A stretch of DNA of 58,186 nucleotides from Candidatus Amulumruptor caecigallinarius (GCA_023665575.1 JAMPDQ010000009.1:1-58186), one strand, 5' to 3'. Positions 25,501-33,870 are shown, counted from the first letter of the stretch. Translations and numbers: made by a program. The notes: generated by a model from the sequence alone, not told the origin.

Positions 25501-27089
25501 AAGTGAAACTCTACGGCACATTTTCCGACATAGACCTCGGCGGCTGGGCTTATGCAGACCCGATAACAATGCATGTTGACTATACGAATGTAGACTATAC
25601 GGCATCCGACACTGTTTTCTTCAAGCCATGCAACATCGTGATTCCGGAGCTGACACTGCGCGACAAATATGGTAACACCGGCAAACTGAAGGGGGAAGTG
25701 AAGCATCAATATCTTCATAATCCGTCATTCCACTTTTCACTGACGGATGCGCGCCATCTGCTTTGTTTCGACACACAGCGCACACCTGATGTAAATTGGT
25801 ACGGGCATGTTTTTGCCGATGGGAAAGCTGCTATCTATGGATTCCCCGGTGTAGTTGGAGTGGATGTGAACATGCAAACCGCGCCACAGTCTGTGTTCAC
25901 ACTCGTGCTTGATGAAACGCAAACTGCCGCCGACTATAACTTCCTGACATTCTCCGACCGTAAAAAACAGGAGCATATTCAGGCCACACGCGTTGTTACA
26001 TTTGAAGAGGAATTCTATAACAGACTCAAGGAAACATTGCGCGAAAAGCCTGATGTGTTCAAGCTGAATTTGCTGCTCGACATCACTCCGCAAGCCGATG
26101 TTGTGGTGATTATGGACCCGGAAGCCGGTGATAAAATGGTGACTAACGGCGCCGGAGCACTGCGTATGCAATATAGCAGCGACAATGACAATTTTGAAGT
26201 GTATGGCAAATACACTGTTGAAAAGGGTTCATATAATTTCAGTCTTCAGGATCTGATACTCCGCGATTTCAAGATCAAGGAGGGGAGTTCCATATCGTTT
26301 AATGGCGATGCATTGCGTGGTGTGCTCGACATTACGGCCGCCTATCGTGTCAACGCAAACCTCTCCGATCTTGATGAGAGCTTCATGACCGACCCCGATC
26401 TTAACCGCACCAGTGTGCCTGTGGATGCTATGCTTAAGGTGTCTGGCGAGATGCAGGCCCCCGACATCAAATTCGACATCTCGCTTCCTACAGTGACATC
26501 TGAAGTGGAGAGAAAGTTGCGAAGTATTATATCCACAGAAGATATGCTCAACAGGCAGGTGGTGTATTTGCTTGCTCTCAACCGGTTCTATACCCCGGAA
26601 TATACCGGAGCAAAACAGGGAGGTGAGCTCGCCTCGGTGGCATCTTCCACGTTGTCATCTCAAATTTCAAATATCATCAGCTCGCTCACGGATAAGATTT
26701 CGCTCAGCCCATCATTTAAGAGTGAGAAAGATGATTTCTCGGACATAGCAGTTGACCTGACCCTCTCGTCATCATTGCTCAACAACCGACTAATTCTTAA
26801 CGGAAATTTCGGCTATCGCGACAAAAGCACATCGCAGACAACGTTTATTGGGGATTTCGATATCGAATATCTTCTCTCGCGCGACGGACGTCTTCGCCTT
26901 AAAGCTTACAATCATTTTAATGATGCGTCATATTATCTGAAGTCTTCACTCACCACACAAGGTGTAGGACTTATTTATAGAAAGGAATTTGACAATCCGT
27001 TCACATTTCTCAGAAAAAGAAAGAGTGAAAAACGAGATTCTACAGCCAATGAAATCACAAAAGAAAAAAACACCCTTGAAAAAGATTGA
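22560..27089 (+). CDS. tamB: TamB-like translocation/assembly module protein
   Basis: A 1509-residue AsmA/TamB-type protein. It has one N-terminal membrane helix (about residues 12-35), a very long beta-rich middle predicted to form a groove across the periplasm, and a C-terminal TamB domain (about residues 1100-1450; DVVVIMDPEAGD, then KYTVEKGSYNFSLQDLI). In proteobacteria TamB helps outer-membrane protein insertion and phospholipid transport; the Bacteroidota homologues are thought to be related in role. It has its own promoter. Its last 41 nt overlap the patatin gene, so the two are translationally linked, suggesting a role in envelope lipid homeostasis. No TamA-like gene is in the window. 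Confidence 0.9.
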   Translation: MKVNLRACYRILRSLLFTIIAVVVFLYVGLYLAMSIPYCQNIIKSEAEKQLSDFLGGKVKIGNLKIAPFNELRLRHVSIYSPRGERCVSVDNLGAGIELWRLITKGKINIVYAEIISLNADIRQSAEGEPLNINFLIEAFKPKEKKTPPPKFDVSIRNIVIRKSNVSFNRDWKPKKSYGTFDVNHIDISGFSADIALPLLTNDRYEVDVRRIALIEKSGLNIKSLSFTSAITPNNLSLNDLKIVMPATDLSVENLILEYDGFRDLTKALTESVHNVRLVGSPFTPSDFAFILPKLSDFPNPYNLQLAASGNIDKIDVKTLKLNADRSALDLDFSGNIYAPASPSKLACDVRKLSVFVPASLLGKCLKVFDANENIQNRIAALQDINLDAKGNFSIGDKVCEGNLSINTGIGDLKAEGRGAWSSAGNINSEAKVSTTSFDVGKLIGKDFLGCASADISIDISGKGKEISGRIDADVPFVEYNGNRLDNITLHAQKQLQDLTLEFVIDDEAASLNSFAEASIAGDDTQIHVDLAINHLQLGQLISASMPGGATVKGNVNADIYGKNPDDMTGNVNMSNLLLSLGGKVLDIDNIKIVGERNADIRLYSIDSDFLKGKLSGNFQPTEMSAAIQNLLHPVIPSFIPLPSATSVSGESEFNMEFTISPDEKLYSFLNTPIRPATDVIVKGEYSEMLQAASVTLEAPYIIRGKNKLIRNTSVALDIQQQKGATLTAHTIFPMKYDELKLNVNANGISDHYNAYIKWEGEKHLENNGNLSMGMDLRRILPGNTLEVEAVIEESHFRLGDSDWNVNRTNASFDGNRLQIDGLRVWHGIEYVDISGKASSDPLDIMSIDLNNIDLSYVFDVLNINYVDFGGFATGKVFASELFTKHPVARTERLFVKNLEYNNCVLGDGNLESHWDNVNKLVVINADIAGNEDSRAKVNGGIYVARDSLSFDFDAKNINVEMLQPFMSGFTSKVSGKASGKVKLYGTFSDIDLGGWAYADPITMHVDYTNVDYTASDTVFFKPCNIVIPELTLRDKYGNTGKLKGEVKHQYLHNPSFHFSLTDARHLLCFDTQRTPDVNWYGHVFADGKAAIYGFPGVVGVDVNMQTAPQSVFTLVLDETQTAADYNFLTFSDRKKQEHIQATRVVTFEEEFYNRLKETLREKPDVFKLNLLLDITPQADVVVIMDPEAGDKMVTNGAGALRMQYSSDNDNFEVYGKYTVEKGSYNFSLQDLILRDFKIKEGSSISFNGDALRGVLDITAAYRVNANLSDLDESFMTDPDLNRTSVPVDAMLKVSGEMQAPDIKFDISLPTVTSEVERKLRSIISTEDMLNRQVVYLLALNRFYTPEYTGAKQGGELASVASSTLSSQISNIISSLTDKISLSPSFKSEKDDFSDIAVDLTLSSSLLNNRLILNGNFGYRDKSTSQTTFIGDFDIEYLLSRDGRLRLKAYNHFNDASYYLKSSLTTQGVGLIYRKEFDNPFTFLRKRKSEKRDSTANEITKEKNTLEKD

Positions 27090-27876
27090 AAGCCTGATTA
27101 GCCGAATGGGCAGCATGCACGGCACGACCGGCATGGCGTTCAGCGGCGGCGGAGCCAGGGGCTTTTCGCATATCGGAGTGATTATGGCAATGGAAAGATT
27201 CGGCATTGCTCCCGATATAATTTCGGGTGTGTCTGCCGGTTCTATTGCGAGTGTGCTTTATGCTTCGGGGCTTTCACCCCTTGACATGAGACAATGCTTC
27301 GCTGATGCCAACAAATTTGCCGACTATAGAGAATGGACTCTGCCTAAAGATGGAATCTTCAAACTGACAAAATTTGCCAAAATGCTTGAGGAATGGCTGT
27401 CTGTAAGCAATATTGAGGATTTGAACATCCCCACAGTGATTTGCGCCACCAATCTTGAGCGCGGCACACAAATCGGATGGAGTAAAGGAGAGATAGTTCC
27501 GAGGGTGATTGCAAGCTGCAGCATCCCGATTGTTTTTTGTCCCATAGAGATTAATGGTGAGCATTATGTTGATGGCGGCGTGCTTCACAATATCCCCGCC
27601 TGGGCCATCCGGGATTATTGCGACACTTTGATAGGATGCAATTGCTCCCCCCTGAATCCGGAATATGTATATAGAGATTCGCTTCTTGACATAGCAATCC
27701 GCACTTACCAGCTCACGGTGAAATCGAATGTGCTGCTCGACACGCGTCTTTGCGATTATATGATAACGCCGCGTAAACTAACACGGCATAAGATATTTGA
27801 CATGTCGGCACTCGATGATGCGATAAAAATAGGATATGAGGCTGCGTGCATGGTTTTTGACAATATATATTCATAA
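27049..27876 (+). CDS. Patatin-like phospholipase
   Basis: A Ser-Asp dyad lipid acyl hydrolase, 275 residues from the ATG at 27049. The oxyanion loop FSGGGARG, nucleophile motif GVSAGS and dyad aspartate in YVDGGVLHN are all visible. There is no signal peptide; the N-terminus is lysine-rich, so it is cytoplasmic or on the inner face of the membrane. A longer TTG start at 26989 is possible but lies deep inside tamB. It overlaps tamB by 41 nt in another frame and stops directly before the amylase ATG, so all three are probably one transcript. The substrate is unknown; membrane phospholipids are the default for RssA-like patatins. Confidence 0.9.
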   Translation: MKSQKKKTPLKKIESLISRMGSMHGTTGMAFSGGGARGFSHIGVIMAMERFGIAPDIISGVSAGSIASVLYASGLSPLDMRQCFADANKFADYREWTLPKDGIFKLTKFAKMLEEWLSVSNIEDLNIPTVICATNLERGTQIGWSKGEIVPRVIASCSIPIVFCPIEINGEHYVDGGVLHNIPAWAIRDYCDTLIGCNCSPLNPEYVYRDSLLDIAIRTYQLTVKSNVLLDTRLCDYMITPRKLTRHKIFDMSALDDAIKIGYEAACMVFDNIYS

Positions 27877-29589
27877 ATGGAAAGATTAATAATATATCAG
27901 GCGTTCCCACGCATTTTTACCAATACAAACTCCACATGCAAACCATGGGGAACTTATGAGGAAAATGGCTCCGGCAAGCTCAACGACATAACCCCACGGC
28001 TACTTAAGTCGTTAAAAGACATGGGTGTGAATTGCATTTGGCTCACAGGAGTTGTTGAGAATGCCACAATGACCTCCTTTGCCGATGGCCGCATACCGGC
28101 CGATAATCCCAATGTTGTAAAAGGGCAGGCGGGCTCGCCTTATGCCATAAAGGATTATTATGACGTGTCTCCGGCAATCGCTGCCGACATTGATAAGAGA
28201 ATGAAGGAGTTTGAAGATGTTGTGAAACGCACTCATGAGGCCGGCATGAAACTGATTATCGATTTTGTGCCTAATCACACCGCCCGGGTGTATCATTCAG
28301 ATTCCGCTCCCACGGGAGTGAAAGATTTCGGGAGCGATGATGACATAACCAAATTCTTTGCACACAACAATAATTATTATTACATCACAAATCAACAGTT
28401 CTGTCCGGATTTCAATATAGCGGCACCCGGCACCATCCCTTATGTGGAATTTCCTGCAAAAGCCACGGGAAATGATTGTTTCAGCGCATATTGCCACAAA
28501 ACGGATTGGTATGAAACCGTTAAACTAAATTATGGATATGATCCCGGTGACCGCTCAACACATTATGACCCTATTCCGGATACATGGTTGAAAATGCTAA
28601 GCGTATTGAGATTCTGGGCATCAAAAGATGTCGACGGTTTCAGATGCGACATGGTGTTCATGGTGCCGCAAGAATTCTGGCATTGGGCAATTCCAAATGT
28701 CAAAAAGGATTATCCGGAGGTGAAATTCATTGGTGAGATTTATGACACAAATCTTTATTATTCATTCTTGAATTATTGCGGCTTTGATTATCTGTATGAC
28801 AAGGTTAACCTATACGACACACTCGTGGGTATAGAATGCCACAACACATCTGCAGCTCGTCTCACATACTGCTGGCAATGCGTGGAAGGAATGGGTAATT
28901 CCATGCTCAATTTCCTCGAAAATCACGATGAAGTGAGGTTTGCCTCGCGTGAATTTGCAGGTGACCCGTCAAAAGTGACTCCATATCTTGTGGTCAGCTC
29001 AATGATATCTTCCGGACCATTTATGATTTATTATGGTCAGGAACTCGGCGAACCTGCACTTGACAATGAGGGCTTTGCCGGTGACAACAACAGAAGCACC
29101 ATTTTTGACTACTGGAGCTATGACACACTGCGCAGATGGTACAACAATGGAAAATGCTCTGTCAGCAGGTTGACATCTCATGAAAAGTGGCTGAGAAAAC
29201 TATATTCCAAAGTGCTCAATTATTGCAATAGCTTGCCGGCAATACGTGAGGGTGAATTTTTCGACCTGATGTATGTGAATTTGCGTAATCCCGGATTCAA
29301 TCCCCATAGGCAATATGCATTCATACGTTACGACCATGATGAGGCTTATCTGATAATTGCAAATTTCGACAGCATGAGCGTGAGCGTGTCGCTGAGCATT
29401 CCCGATCTCGCATTTGACATGTGTGGAATAGCGGAAGGTGCGTATGATGTGAAAGATTTGTTGTGGGGCAAAAACCATAGGTTTGAGTTGCACCGCGCCG
29501 AAAATTCACTCTTTGAGATAGGTGCTTACGATGCTTTGATTCTGCCGCTGAAAAAAATTGTGGCAAAAACATGTTCTAATACAAAATAA
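27877..29589 (+). CDS. GH13 alpha-amylase family enzyme, cytoplasmic
   Basis: 570 residues, a (beta/alpha)8 glycoside hydrolase of family 13. The four conserved regions are present: DFVPNHT, DGFRCDM (nucleophile Asp258), GEIYD (acid/base Glu287) and ENHDE (Asp351). There is no signal peptide, so it acts on intracellular glucans or oligosaccharides, or as a glucan-processing enzyme; precise specificity cannot be read. The start codon follows the patatin stop with no gap, indicating translational coupling with a lipid hydrolase, an unexpected pairing. The prs promoter overlaps its stop region. Confidence 0.88.
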   Translation: MERLIIYQAFPRIFTNTNSTCKPWGTYEENGSGKLNDITPRLLKSLKDMGVNCIWLTGVVENATMTSFADGRIPADNPNVVKGQAGSPYAIKDYYDVSPAIAADIDKRMKEFEDVVKRTHEAGMKLIIDFVPNHTARVYHSDSAPTGVKDFGSDDDITKFFAHNNNYYYITNQQFCPDFNIAAPGTIPYVEFPAKATGNDCFSAYCHKTDWYETVKLNYGYDPGDRSTHYDPIPDTWLKMLSVLRFWASKDVDGFRCDMVFMVPQEFWHWAIPNVKKDYPEVKFIGEIYDTNLYYSFLNYCGFDYLYDKVNLYDTLVGIECHNTSAARLTYCWQCVEGMGNSMLNFLENHDEVRFASREFAGDPSKVTPYLVVSSMISSGPFMIYYGQELGEPALDNEGFAGDNNRSTIFDYWSYDTLRRWYNNGKCSVSRLTSHEKWLRKLYSKVLNYCNSLPAIREGEFFDLMYVNLRNPGFNPHRQYAFIRYDHDEAYLIIANFDSMSVSVSLSIPDLAFDMCGIAEGAYDVKDLLWGKNHRFELHRAENSLFEIGAYDALILPLKKIVAKTCSNTK

Positions 29590-29602
29590 ATTCCTATTTT
29601 TG
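29572..29602 (+). promoter_or_regulatory. Candidate promoter of prs
   Basis: TATTTTTG at 29595-29602 is a good -7 box; the -33 position 19 nt upstream (TGTT, 29572-29575) is weak. It would start transcription near 29609, 20 nt before the prs ATG. Confidence 0.5.
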
Positions 29603-29628
29603 CACCAGAATCTAAACATATATCCCCA

Positions 29629-30573
29629 ATGAGTAATACCCTTGCGCCGATTAAGATTTTTGCAGGTGAGAATTCAAAATATCTTGGAGAGAGCATCTGC
29701 AAAGAACTCGGAATCGAAATGGGCAAAATGAACAAAGAGCGTTTTGCCGATGGCGAATTTGAAGTGTCGTTTGAAGAATCAATTCGCGGAGCTGAACTTT
29801 ATCTTGTTCAGTCAACATTCCCTACAAGTGAGAATCTGATGGAGCTCCTCCTGATGGTTGATGCGGCAAAACGTGCATCTGCAGCCTCCATTTGTGCTGT
29901 TGTGCCATATTTTGGATGGGCGCGACAGGATCGCAAGGACAAACCGCGTGTATCTATCGCTGCAAAACTTGTGGCTGACTTGCTGAGCGTGGCCGGCATC
30001 AACCGCCTGATTACAATGGATCTTCATGCAGACCAGATTCAAGGCTTTTTTGATGTGCCGGTGGATCATCTTTATGCATCTTCTATCTTTATTCCATATA
30101 TCCAGAGCCTGAAGCTCAAGGATATGGTGATTGCATCTCCTGATGTCGGAGGCGCAAAGAGAGCAAACTCCTATGCCAAATATTTTGATGTGCCTCTGGT
30201 GCTTTGCCATAAGTCGCGTGCAAAAGCCAATGTTATTGCCACAATGACTGTGATTGGTGATGTAAAAGACAAAAATGTAGTGCTCGTGGATGATATCGTT
30301 GATACTGCCGGCACCATCACCAAGTCGGCAGACTTGCTTATGGCTGCCGGAGCAAAATCGGTGCGTGCGCTATGCAGCCACCCCGTTATGAGCGATCCTG
30401 CCACAGAACGCATCCTTGACAGTGGACTCTCTGAAATAATCTTTACAGATTCAATACCATATGTCAGAGAAAATCACAAAGCCACAATTCTTCCTGTTGC
30501 CAAGCTTTTCGCTGACACAATCCGAAGAATTCACAACAATCAGTCGATTTCATCGCAATATCTTTTTAAATAA
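29629..30573 (+). CDS. prs: Ribose-phosphate pyrophosphokinase (PRPP synthetase)
   Basis: Makes 5-phosphoribosyl-1-pyrophosphate from ribose-5-phosphate and ATP for nucleotide, histidine and NAD synthesis. At 314 residues it is the standard class I length. Family motifs include the flexible-loop WARQDRK, the MDLHADQIQGFF block and the PRPP-binding loop VLVDDIVDTAGT. It carries its own probable promoter and ends in a 12-bp stem-loop, so it is a single-gene unit between the tamB operon and the B12 locus. Confidence 0.97.
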   Translation: MSNTLAPIKIFAGENSKYLGESICKELGIEMGKMNKERFADGEFEVSFEESIRGAELYLVQSTFPTSENLMELLLMVDAAKRASAASICAVVPYFGWARQDRKDKPRVSIAAKLVADLLSVAGINRLITMDLHADQIQGFFDVPVDHLYASSIFIPYIQSLKLKDMVIASPDVGGAKRANSYAKYFDVPLVLCHKSRAKANVIATMTVIGDVKDKNVVLVDDIVDTAGTITKSADLLMAAGAKSVRALCSHPVMSDPATERILDSGLSEIIFTDSIPYVRENHKATILPVAKLFADTIRRIHNNQSISSQYLFK

Positions 30574-30583
30574 ATATCAATAG

Positions 30584-30614
30584 AAGTTGCGCAAACATTC
30601 GTTTTGCGCAACTT
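30584..30614 (+). terminator. Stem-loop after prs
   Basis: AAGTTGCGCAAA (30584-30595) pairs perfectly with TTTGCGCAACTT (30603-30614) around a 7-nt loop. The following T-tract is short, so it is a moderate terminator; it lies 10 nt past the prs stop and directly before the riboswitch. Confidence 0.6.
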
Positions 30615-30618
30615 TCTG

Positions 30619-30768
30619 CATCTGAAACATTAAGGGAATACGGTGTGAATCCGTAACAGTTCCCGCTGCTGTAAGTCTCATCATGGATTTTCATGATGAT
30701 ATCGCAAAATGTCACTGGAAAAATTTTCCGGGAAGGCGCGATATAAAGATAAGTCAGAAAACCTGATG
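30619..30768 (+). ncRNA. Cobalamin (B12) riboswitch aptamer
   Basis: Conserved B12-box elements occur in the right order: GGGAA followed by AATCCGTAACAGT (30634-30660), CCCGCTGCTGTAAGT (30662-30676), CACTGG (30713-30718), the receptor GGGAAGGCG (30730-30738) and AAGTCAGAAAACCTG (30751-30765). CATC (30619-30622) can pair with GATG (30765-30768) to close P1. It precedes four genes with B12-uptake features, so it should lower their expression when adenosylcobalamin is plentiful. Confidence 0.93.
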
Positions 30769-30779
30769 TTTTAATTCAT

Positions 30780-30790
30780 AAAGTTTTGAT
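30780..30790 (+). promoter_or_regulatory. Antiterminator strand of the B12 riboswitch
   Basis: AAGTTTTGAT (30781-30790) is the exact complement of ATCAAAACTT (30854-30863), which forms the 5' arm end and loop of the downstream terminator; A30780 extends the helix by one pair. Pairing would disrupt the terminator. This gives the two alternative states expected of a transcriptional riboswitch. Confidence 0.6.
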
Positions 30791-30846
30791 CCCGGGATTT
30801 GGATTATGATTTTGCTTTGTAGCATCATTGTTTGTTTTCAATCCAT

Positions 30847-30881
30847 TTCCTGTATCAAAACTTTGAATACAGGAATTTTTT
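30847..30881 (+). terminator. Attenuator terminator of the B12 riboswitch
   Basis: TTCCTGTAT (30847-30855) pairs with ATACAGGAA (30867-30875) and is followed by TTTTTT (30876-30881). It lies between the aptamer and the first gene, so it should stop transcription when B12 is bound. Confidence 0.85.
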
Positions 30882-30891
30882 ATTTACTATA

Positions 30892-30944
30892 TGTTTCATA
30901 AAAAATTTAACATGCCACCCCAATGTTGATTTTTTTATGAAACA
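30892..30944 (+). repeat. Dispersed palindromic element, copy 2 (upstream of the B12 operon)
   Basis: Terminal arms TGTTTCATAAAAAA and TTTTTTATGAAACA enclose a second small stem (AACAT/ATGTT). It corresponds to 5364-5421 in the opposite chromosomal direction but the same direction relative to the downstream gene. It sits between the attenuator and the first B12-locus ORF, so it would be in the read-through RNA leader. Confidence 0.55.
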
Positions 30945-30965
30945 GACACTTAATGATTATAAACA

Positions 30966-31976
30966 ATGAAAAAATCAATTCTACTTCTTTCAGCTGCTCT
31001 TATCGCAACGTTTCAGGCAAGTTCCGCCGAGCAGATTATCACACTTGATTTAACAAAATCCACTACGCCTTTGCAATTCAATGCAGAAAACGGTTCATGG
31101 ACCGGCACATATGACGATGATGCGGAGTCTATTGAAAGCCAGTGTTTCTCGTTTGTTCATAACGCTATGGGTGATTATGACACATGGTGGGGATTCACGG
31201 CATCAAATTCGGCCGACAACAAGCAATATGCCAACGCACTTGAGCATCAATGGAGCAATATGGCAAAGGGCGGCATAAAGCTCGCGGATGACGGCTCTGT
31301 TGCGCTTGACGAATATGGTGCCCCGGTGGTTAGCGCCGAAGTGCCTTATATTGTGGGATATTACAATGTATATATGGGACGCCGTCCTAACGATGTTGTA
31401 TTCAACGATGGCAAAACTTATGAGCCACAGGGTGTTTATATTAATCTTAACAGCTATGCATATTATGCTGTTGAAGTGGGCGATAGCTTTACCACACCAT
31501 TTCATAACGACGATTCATTCACTCTCAAGATTCATGGCGTGTCGCCGGATGAAACTGAAACGGAATTGTCTGTGAGCCTTGCATCATTCACCAATGGCGA
31601 CTTCACAATCAATCGAGGTTGGAAATATGTTGACCTAACATCGCTGGGAAAGGTGAACGAGATTTATTTCACAATGGAGAGCACAGACACCGGTGCTTAT
31701 GGCATGAACACTCCCGGATATTTCTGTCTTGACAAGCTTTCTGTGAAGGCTTCCGATTCGGGAGTTGATGCGATAAATTCTGACAGCAACACAAATATCA
31801 GATATGATCGTGCCAACAAGATTATATATATTGACGGAGCAGATTTCACAATGATTCGCAATATTGACGGACAGACTGTAATGGCCGGTGAAAACGGGAA
31901 GTTTGATATATCATCTCTTGATGCGGGTGTATATATCATTAGTGCCGGCAATAAAACTTTGAAAATTGCAAAATAA
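30966..31976 (+). CDS. BtuH-like DUF4465 B12-locus protein with T9SS-like tail
   Basis: 336 residues. The signal peptide (1 to ~21, ending ASSA) has no lipobox cysteine. The central region (about 30-255) fits DUF4465: a WWGFTASN block, VGYYNVY, then DLTSLGKVNEIYF and NTPGYFCLDKL. DUF4465 proteins in Bacteroides B12 loci (BtuH) are reported surface B12-binding proteins. The last ~65 residues (from about 272) look like a type IX sorting tail: a linker, a strand pair with IRNIDGQTV, and an ending ISAGNKTLKIAK. So this homologue may reach the surface by T9SS instead of by a lipid anchor. It is the first gene after the riboswitch. B12 binding is inferred from family and context. Confidence 0.8.
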   Translation: MKKSILLLSAALIATFQASSAEQIITLDLTKSTTPLQFNAENGSWTGTYDDDAESIESQCFSFVHNAMGDYDTWWGFTASNSADNKQYANALEHQWSNMAKGGIKLADDGSVALDEYGAPVVSAEVPYIVGYYNVYMGRRPNDVVFNDGKTYEPQGVYINLNSYAYYAVEVGDSFTTPFHNDDSFTLKIHGVSPDETETELSVSLASFTNGDFTINRGWKYVDLTSLGKVNEIYFTMESTDTGAYGMNTPGYFCLDKLSVKASDSGVDAINSDSNTNIRYDRANKIIYIDGADFTMIRNIDGQTVMAGENGKFDISSLDAGVYIISAGNKTLKIAK

Positions 31977-32044
31977 ATGCAGTTCCCAAGAGTCAAACTC
32001 GGCCATACGTATCAGATTAATAGTAATATTAGATTTACACTTAA

Positions 32045-33862
32045 ATGACTTTATACAACCATAACGTATGCGTCACACTGGCTTTTGCAGTCAGTGTGAT
32101 GCTGTTTTCATGCAGCAAGGATGATGTGATTGGTTATGACGGTGATGGCCCTGAGATTATTCTTGACAGCGACACCGGTGTCTACACCGCTCACCCCGGC
32201 GAATCGTTGACAATCGCTCCGGAATTTAAGAATGTCAACCCCAATGATATTTTGTGGATAGTAGATGGCATTACGGTCAACACCGGCCCCACATGGACTG
32301 TCATGTGGACTGACCCCGGCGAATATTACGCCACGATTGAAGCTTCATCAGGCTCAATGAAAGTGAGTGAGGATATCCGCATAGATGTGATGCTGCTCAC
32401 GCCCCCTGTGATTTCTCTGACGCTGCCGGATGGCGGATTATGTGTCGCTCCCGGAGTGGATTGCATATTGTCTCCGGATATACAGCATGACGATATGCCT
32501 GATTTCTCGATAAAATGGCTGGTTGATAACGAGATTGTCTGCACTGAAAAGTCATATACCTTCAATCGGCAGCAGCCCGGAACTTATCATGTGGAAATTG
32601 TTGCTTCGAATTGCGATGGTGACTCTTATAAGCGCTTTGACATAATTGTGGGCAACAAAAACTCCTATACGGTCATGTTTGTGCCTACATCTTATGCTGC
32701 AAACAGCACGGACAGATATGTATTCAATCATCAGAAAGTGTCTTTAAGCCCGTTTGTTTCCGGATTTAAATCTCCACTTTACATTTGGGAACTGGATGGT
32801 GATGAAGTTGAATGTCATGCCCCGGCGTTTACATTTACGCCCGATGGTGCGGGTGAACATATTGTAAAAGTGACAGTCACAGAAGGAAGTTCAGCTCCCA
32901 CAATGAAGGAAGTAAGCCGTAATGCCACTGTATTGTCGAATGGAGCTTCTGCGGAAGTAAAGGTGATTTGTGTCACTGCAGATGAGAAAGACAGGCTTCG
33001 CCGCGCTTCGGCCGCCTCCTCTCCATATATGACAAAAGTGTTTGAATATCTGCCCGCGCCCGGACAAATGATAAACGACCTGACATCTGTGGGCGGGATG
33101 ACAGGAGCTGAAACCACTCTTGAGGCAGCGAACGCATGGGCGTTAAAAAGATTGCAGAATAAACTCTTTGTTTCTCTCGGAGCATTCGGTGGATATATCA
33201 CAGTCGGTTTTGACCACAGCATCACCTCAACCAATTCAGATTATGACTTTTATATAAGTGGGAATTCTTTCATTTCGCCTAATGGCTCAAGCAATGAGCC
33301 GGGCATCGTGTGGGTGATGCAAGACACTAACGGAAACGGCCTCCCTGATGACGAATGGTATGAGCTGATTGGCAGCGAAAATGGCAAGTCTGGTTCAATT
33401 CAGAATCTTGCAATAACATATGAGAGGCCCTCTGCTCCAAGAGCAGATGTCGGCTGGATAACATCCAATGGCAACACCGGAGTGGTGAAGTTTGTTCCGT
33501 TTCACACACAAGACTCATATTATCCTGCATGGATACAATCTCCACGAATCACTTTCTATGGCACACTCATTCCCTCCAACAATTCGCAGAACCCTTCTAC
33601 CGGATATTGGACAAACGCACCATACGGATGGGGATATGCTGACAATATTGGCTCAGACAACCTCAACAGTGACACCTCCGCAAAGGCGGAACAGCGCACC
33701 GGATTTAAAATTTCCAATGCTGTTCGTGTTGACGGAAGCAAGGCCAATCTGATGTATATTGATTTTATCAGAGTGCAGACAGCTGTGATTGCCAATTCCG
33801 GAGGATTGGGTGAGATCTCTACAGAAGTTTTAAATTTTGCAGACTATTCACTCGTGAAGTAA
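32045..33862 (+). CDS. PKD-repeat surface lipoprotein of the B12 locus
   Basis: 605 residues with a lipoprotein signal (lipobox MLFSC, Cys23, followed by SKDD, an acidic surface-export-like start). Three PKD/Ig-like beta-sandwich repeats follow (about 30-115, 116-205, 206-300), each ending in a GxYxxxI/V pattern such as DPGEYYATIEAS. A C-terminal domain (about 330-600) contains VTVGFDHSI-like and DTNGNGLPDDEWYEL segments; the latter resembles a calcium-binding loop. Similar proteins occur in B12 gene clusters of Bacteroides, but the precise role is not established. It lies 68 nt after the BtuH-like gene and 8 nt before the BtuG-like gene, so it belongs to the riboswitch operon. Confidence 0.8.
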   Translation: MTLYNHNVCVTLAFAVSVMLFSCSKDDVIGYDGDGPEIILDSDTGVYTAHPGESLTIAPEFKNVNPNDILWIVDGITVNTGPTWTVMWTDPGEYYATIEASSGSMKVSEDIRIDVMLLTPPVISLTLPDGGLCVAPGVDCILSPDIQHDDMPDFSIKWLVDNEIVCTEKSYTFNRQQPGTYHVEIVASNCDGDSYKRFDIIVGNKNSYTVMFVPTSYAANSTDRYVFNHQKVSLSPFVSGFKSPLYIWELDGDEVECHAPAFTFTPDGAGEHIVKVTVTEGSSAPTMKEVSRNATVLSNGASAEVKVICVTADEKDRLRRASAASSPYMTKVFEYLPAPGQMINDLTSVGGMTGAETTLEAANAWALKRLQNKLFVSLGAFGGYITVGFDHSITSTNSDYDFYISGNSFISPNGSSNEPGIVWVMQDTNGNGLPDDEWYELIGSENGKSGSIQNLAITYERPSAPRADVGWITSNGNTGVVKFVPFHTQDSYYPAWIQSPRITFYGTLIPSNNSQNPSTGYWTNAPYGWGYADNIGSDNLNSDTSAKAEQRTGFKISNAVRVDGSKANLMYIDFIRVQTAVIANSGGLGEISTEVLNFADYSLVK

Positions 33863-33870
33863 CATATATT

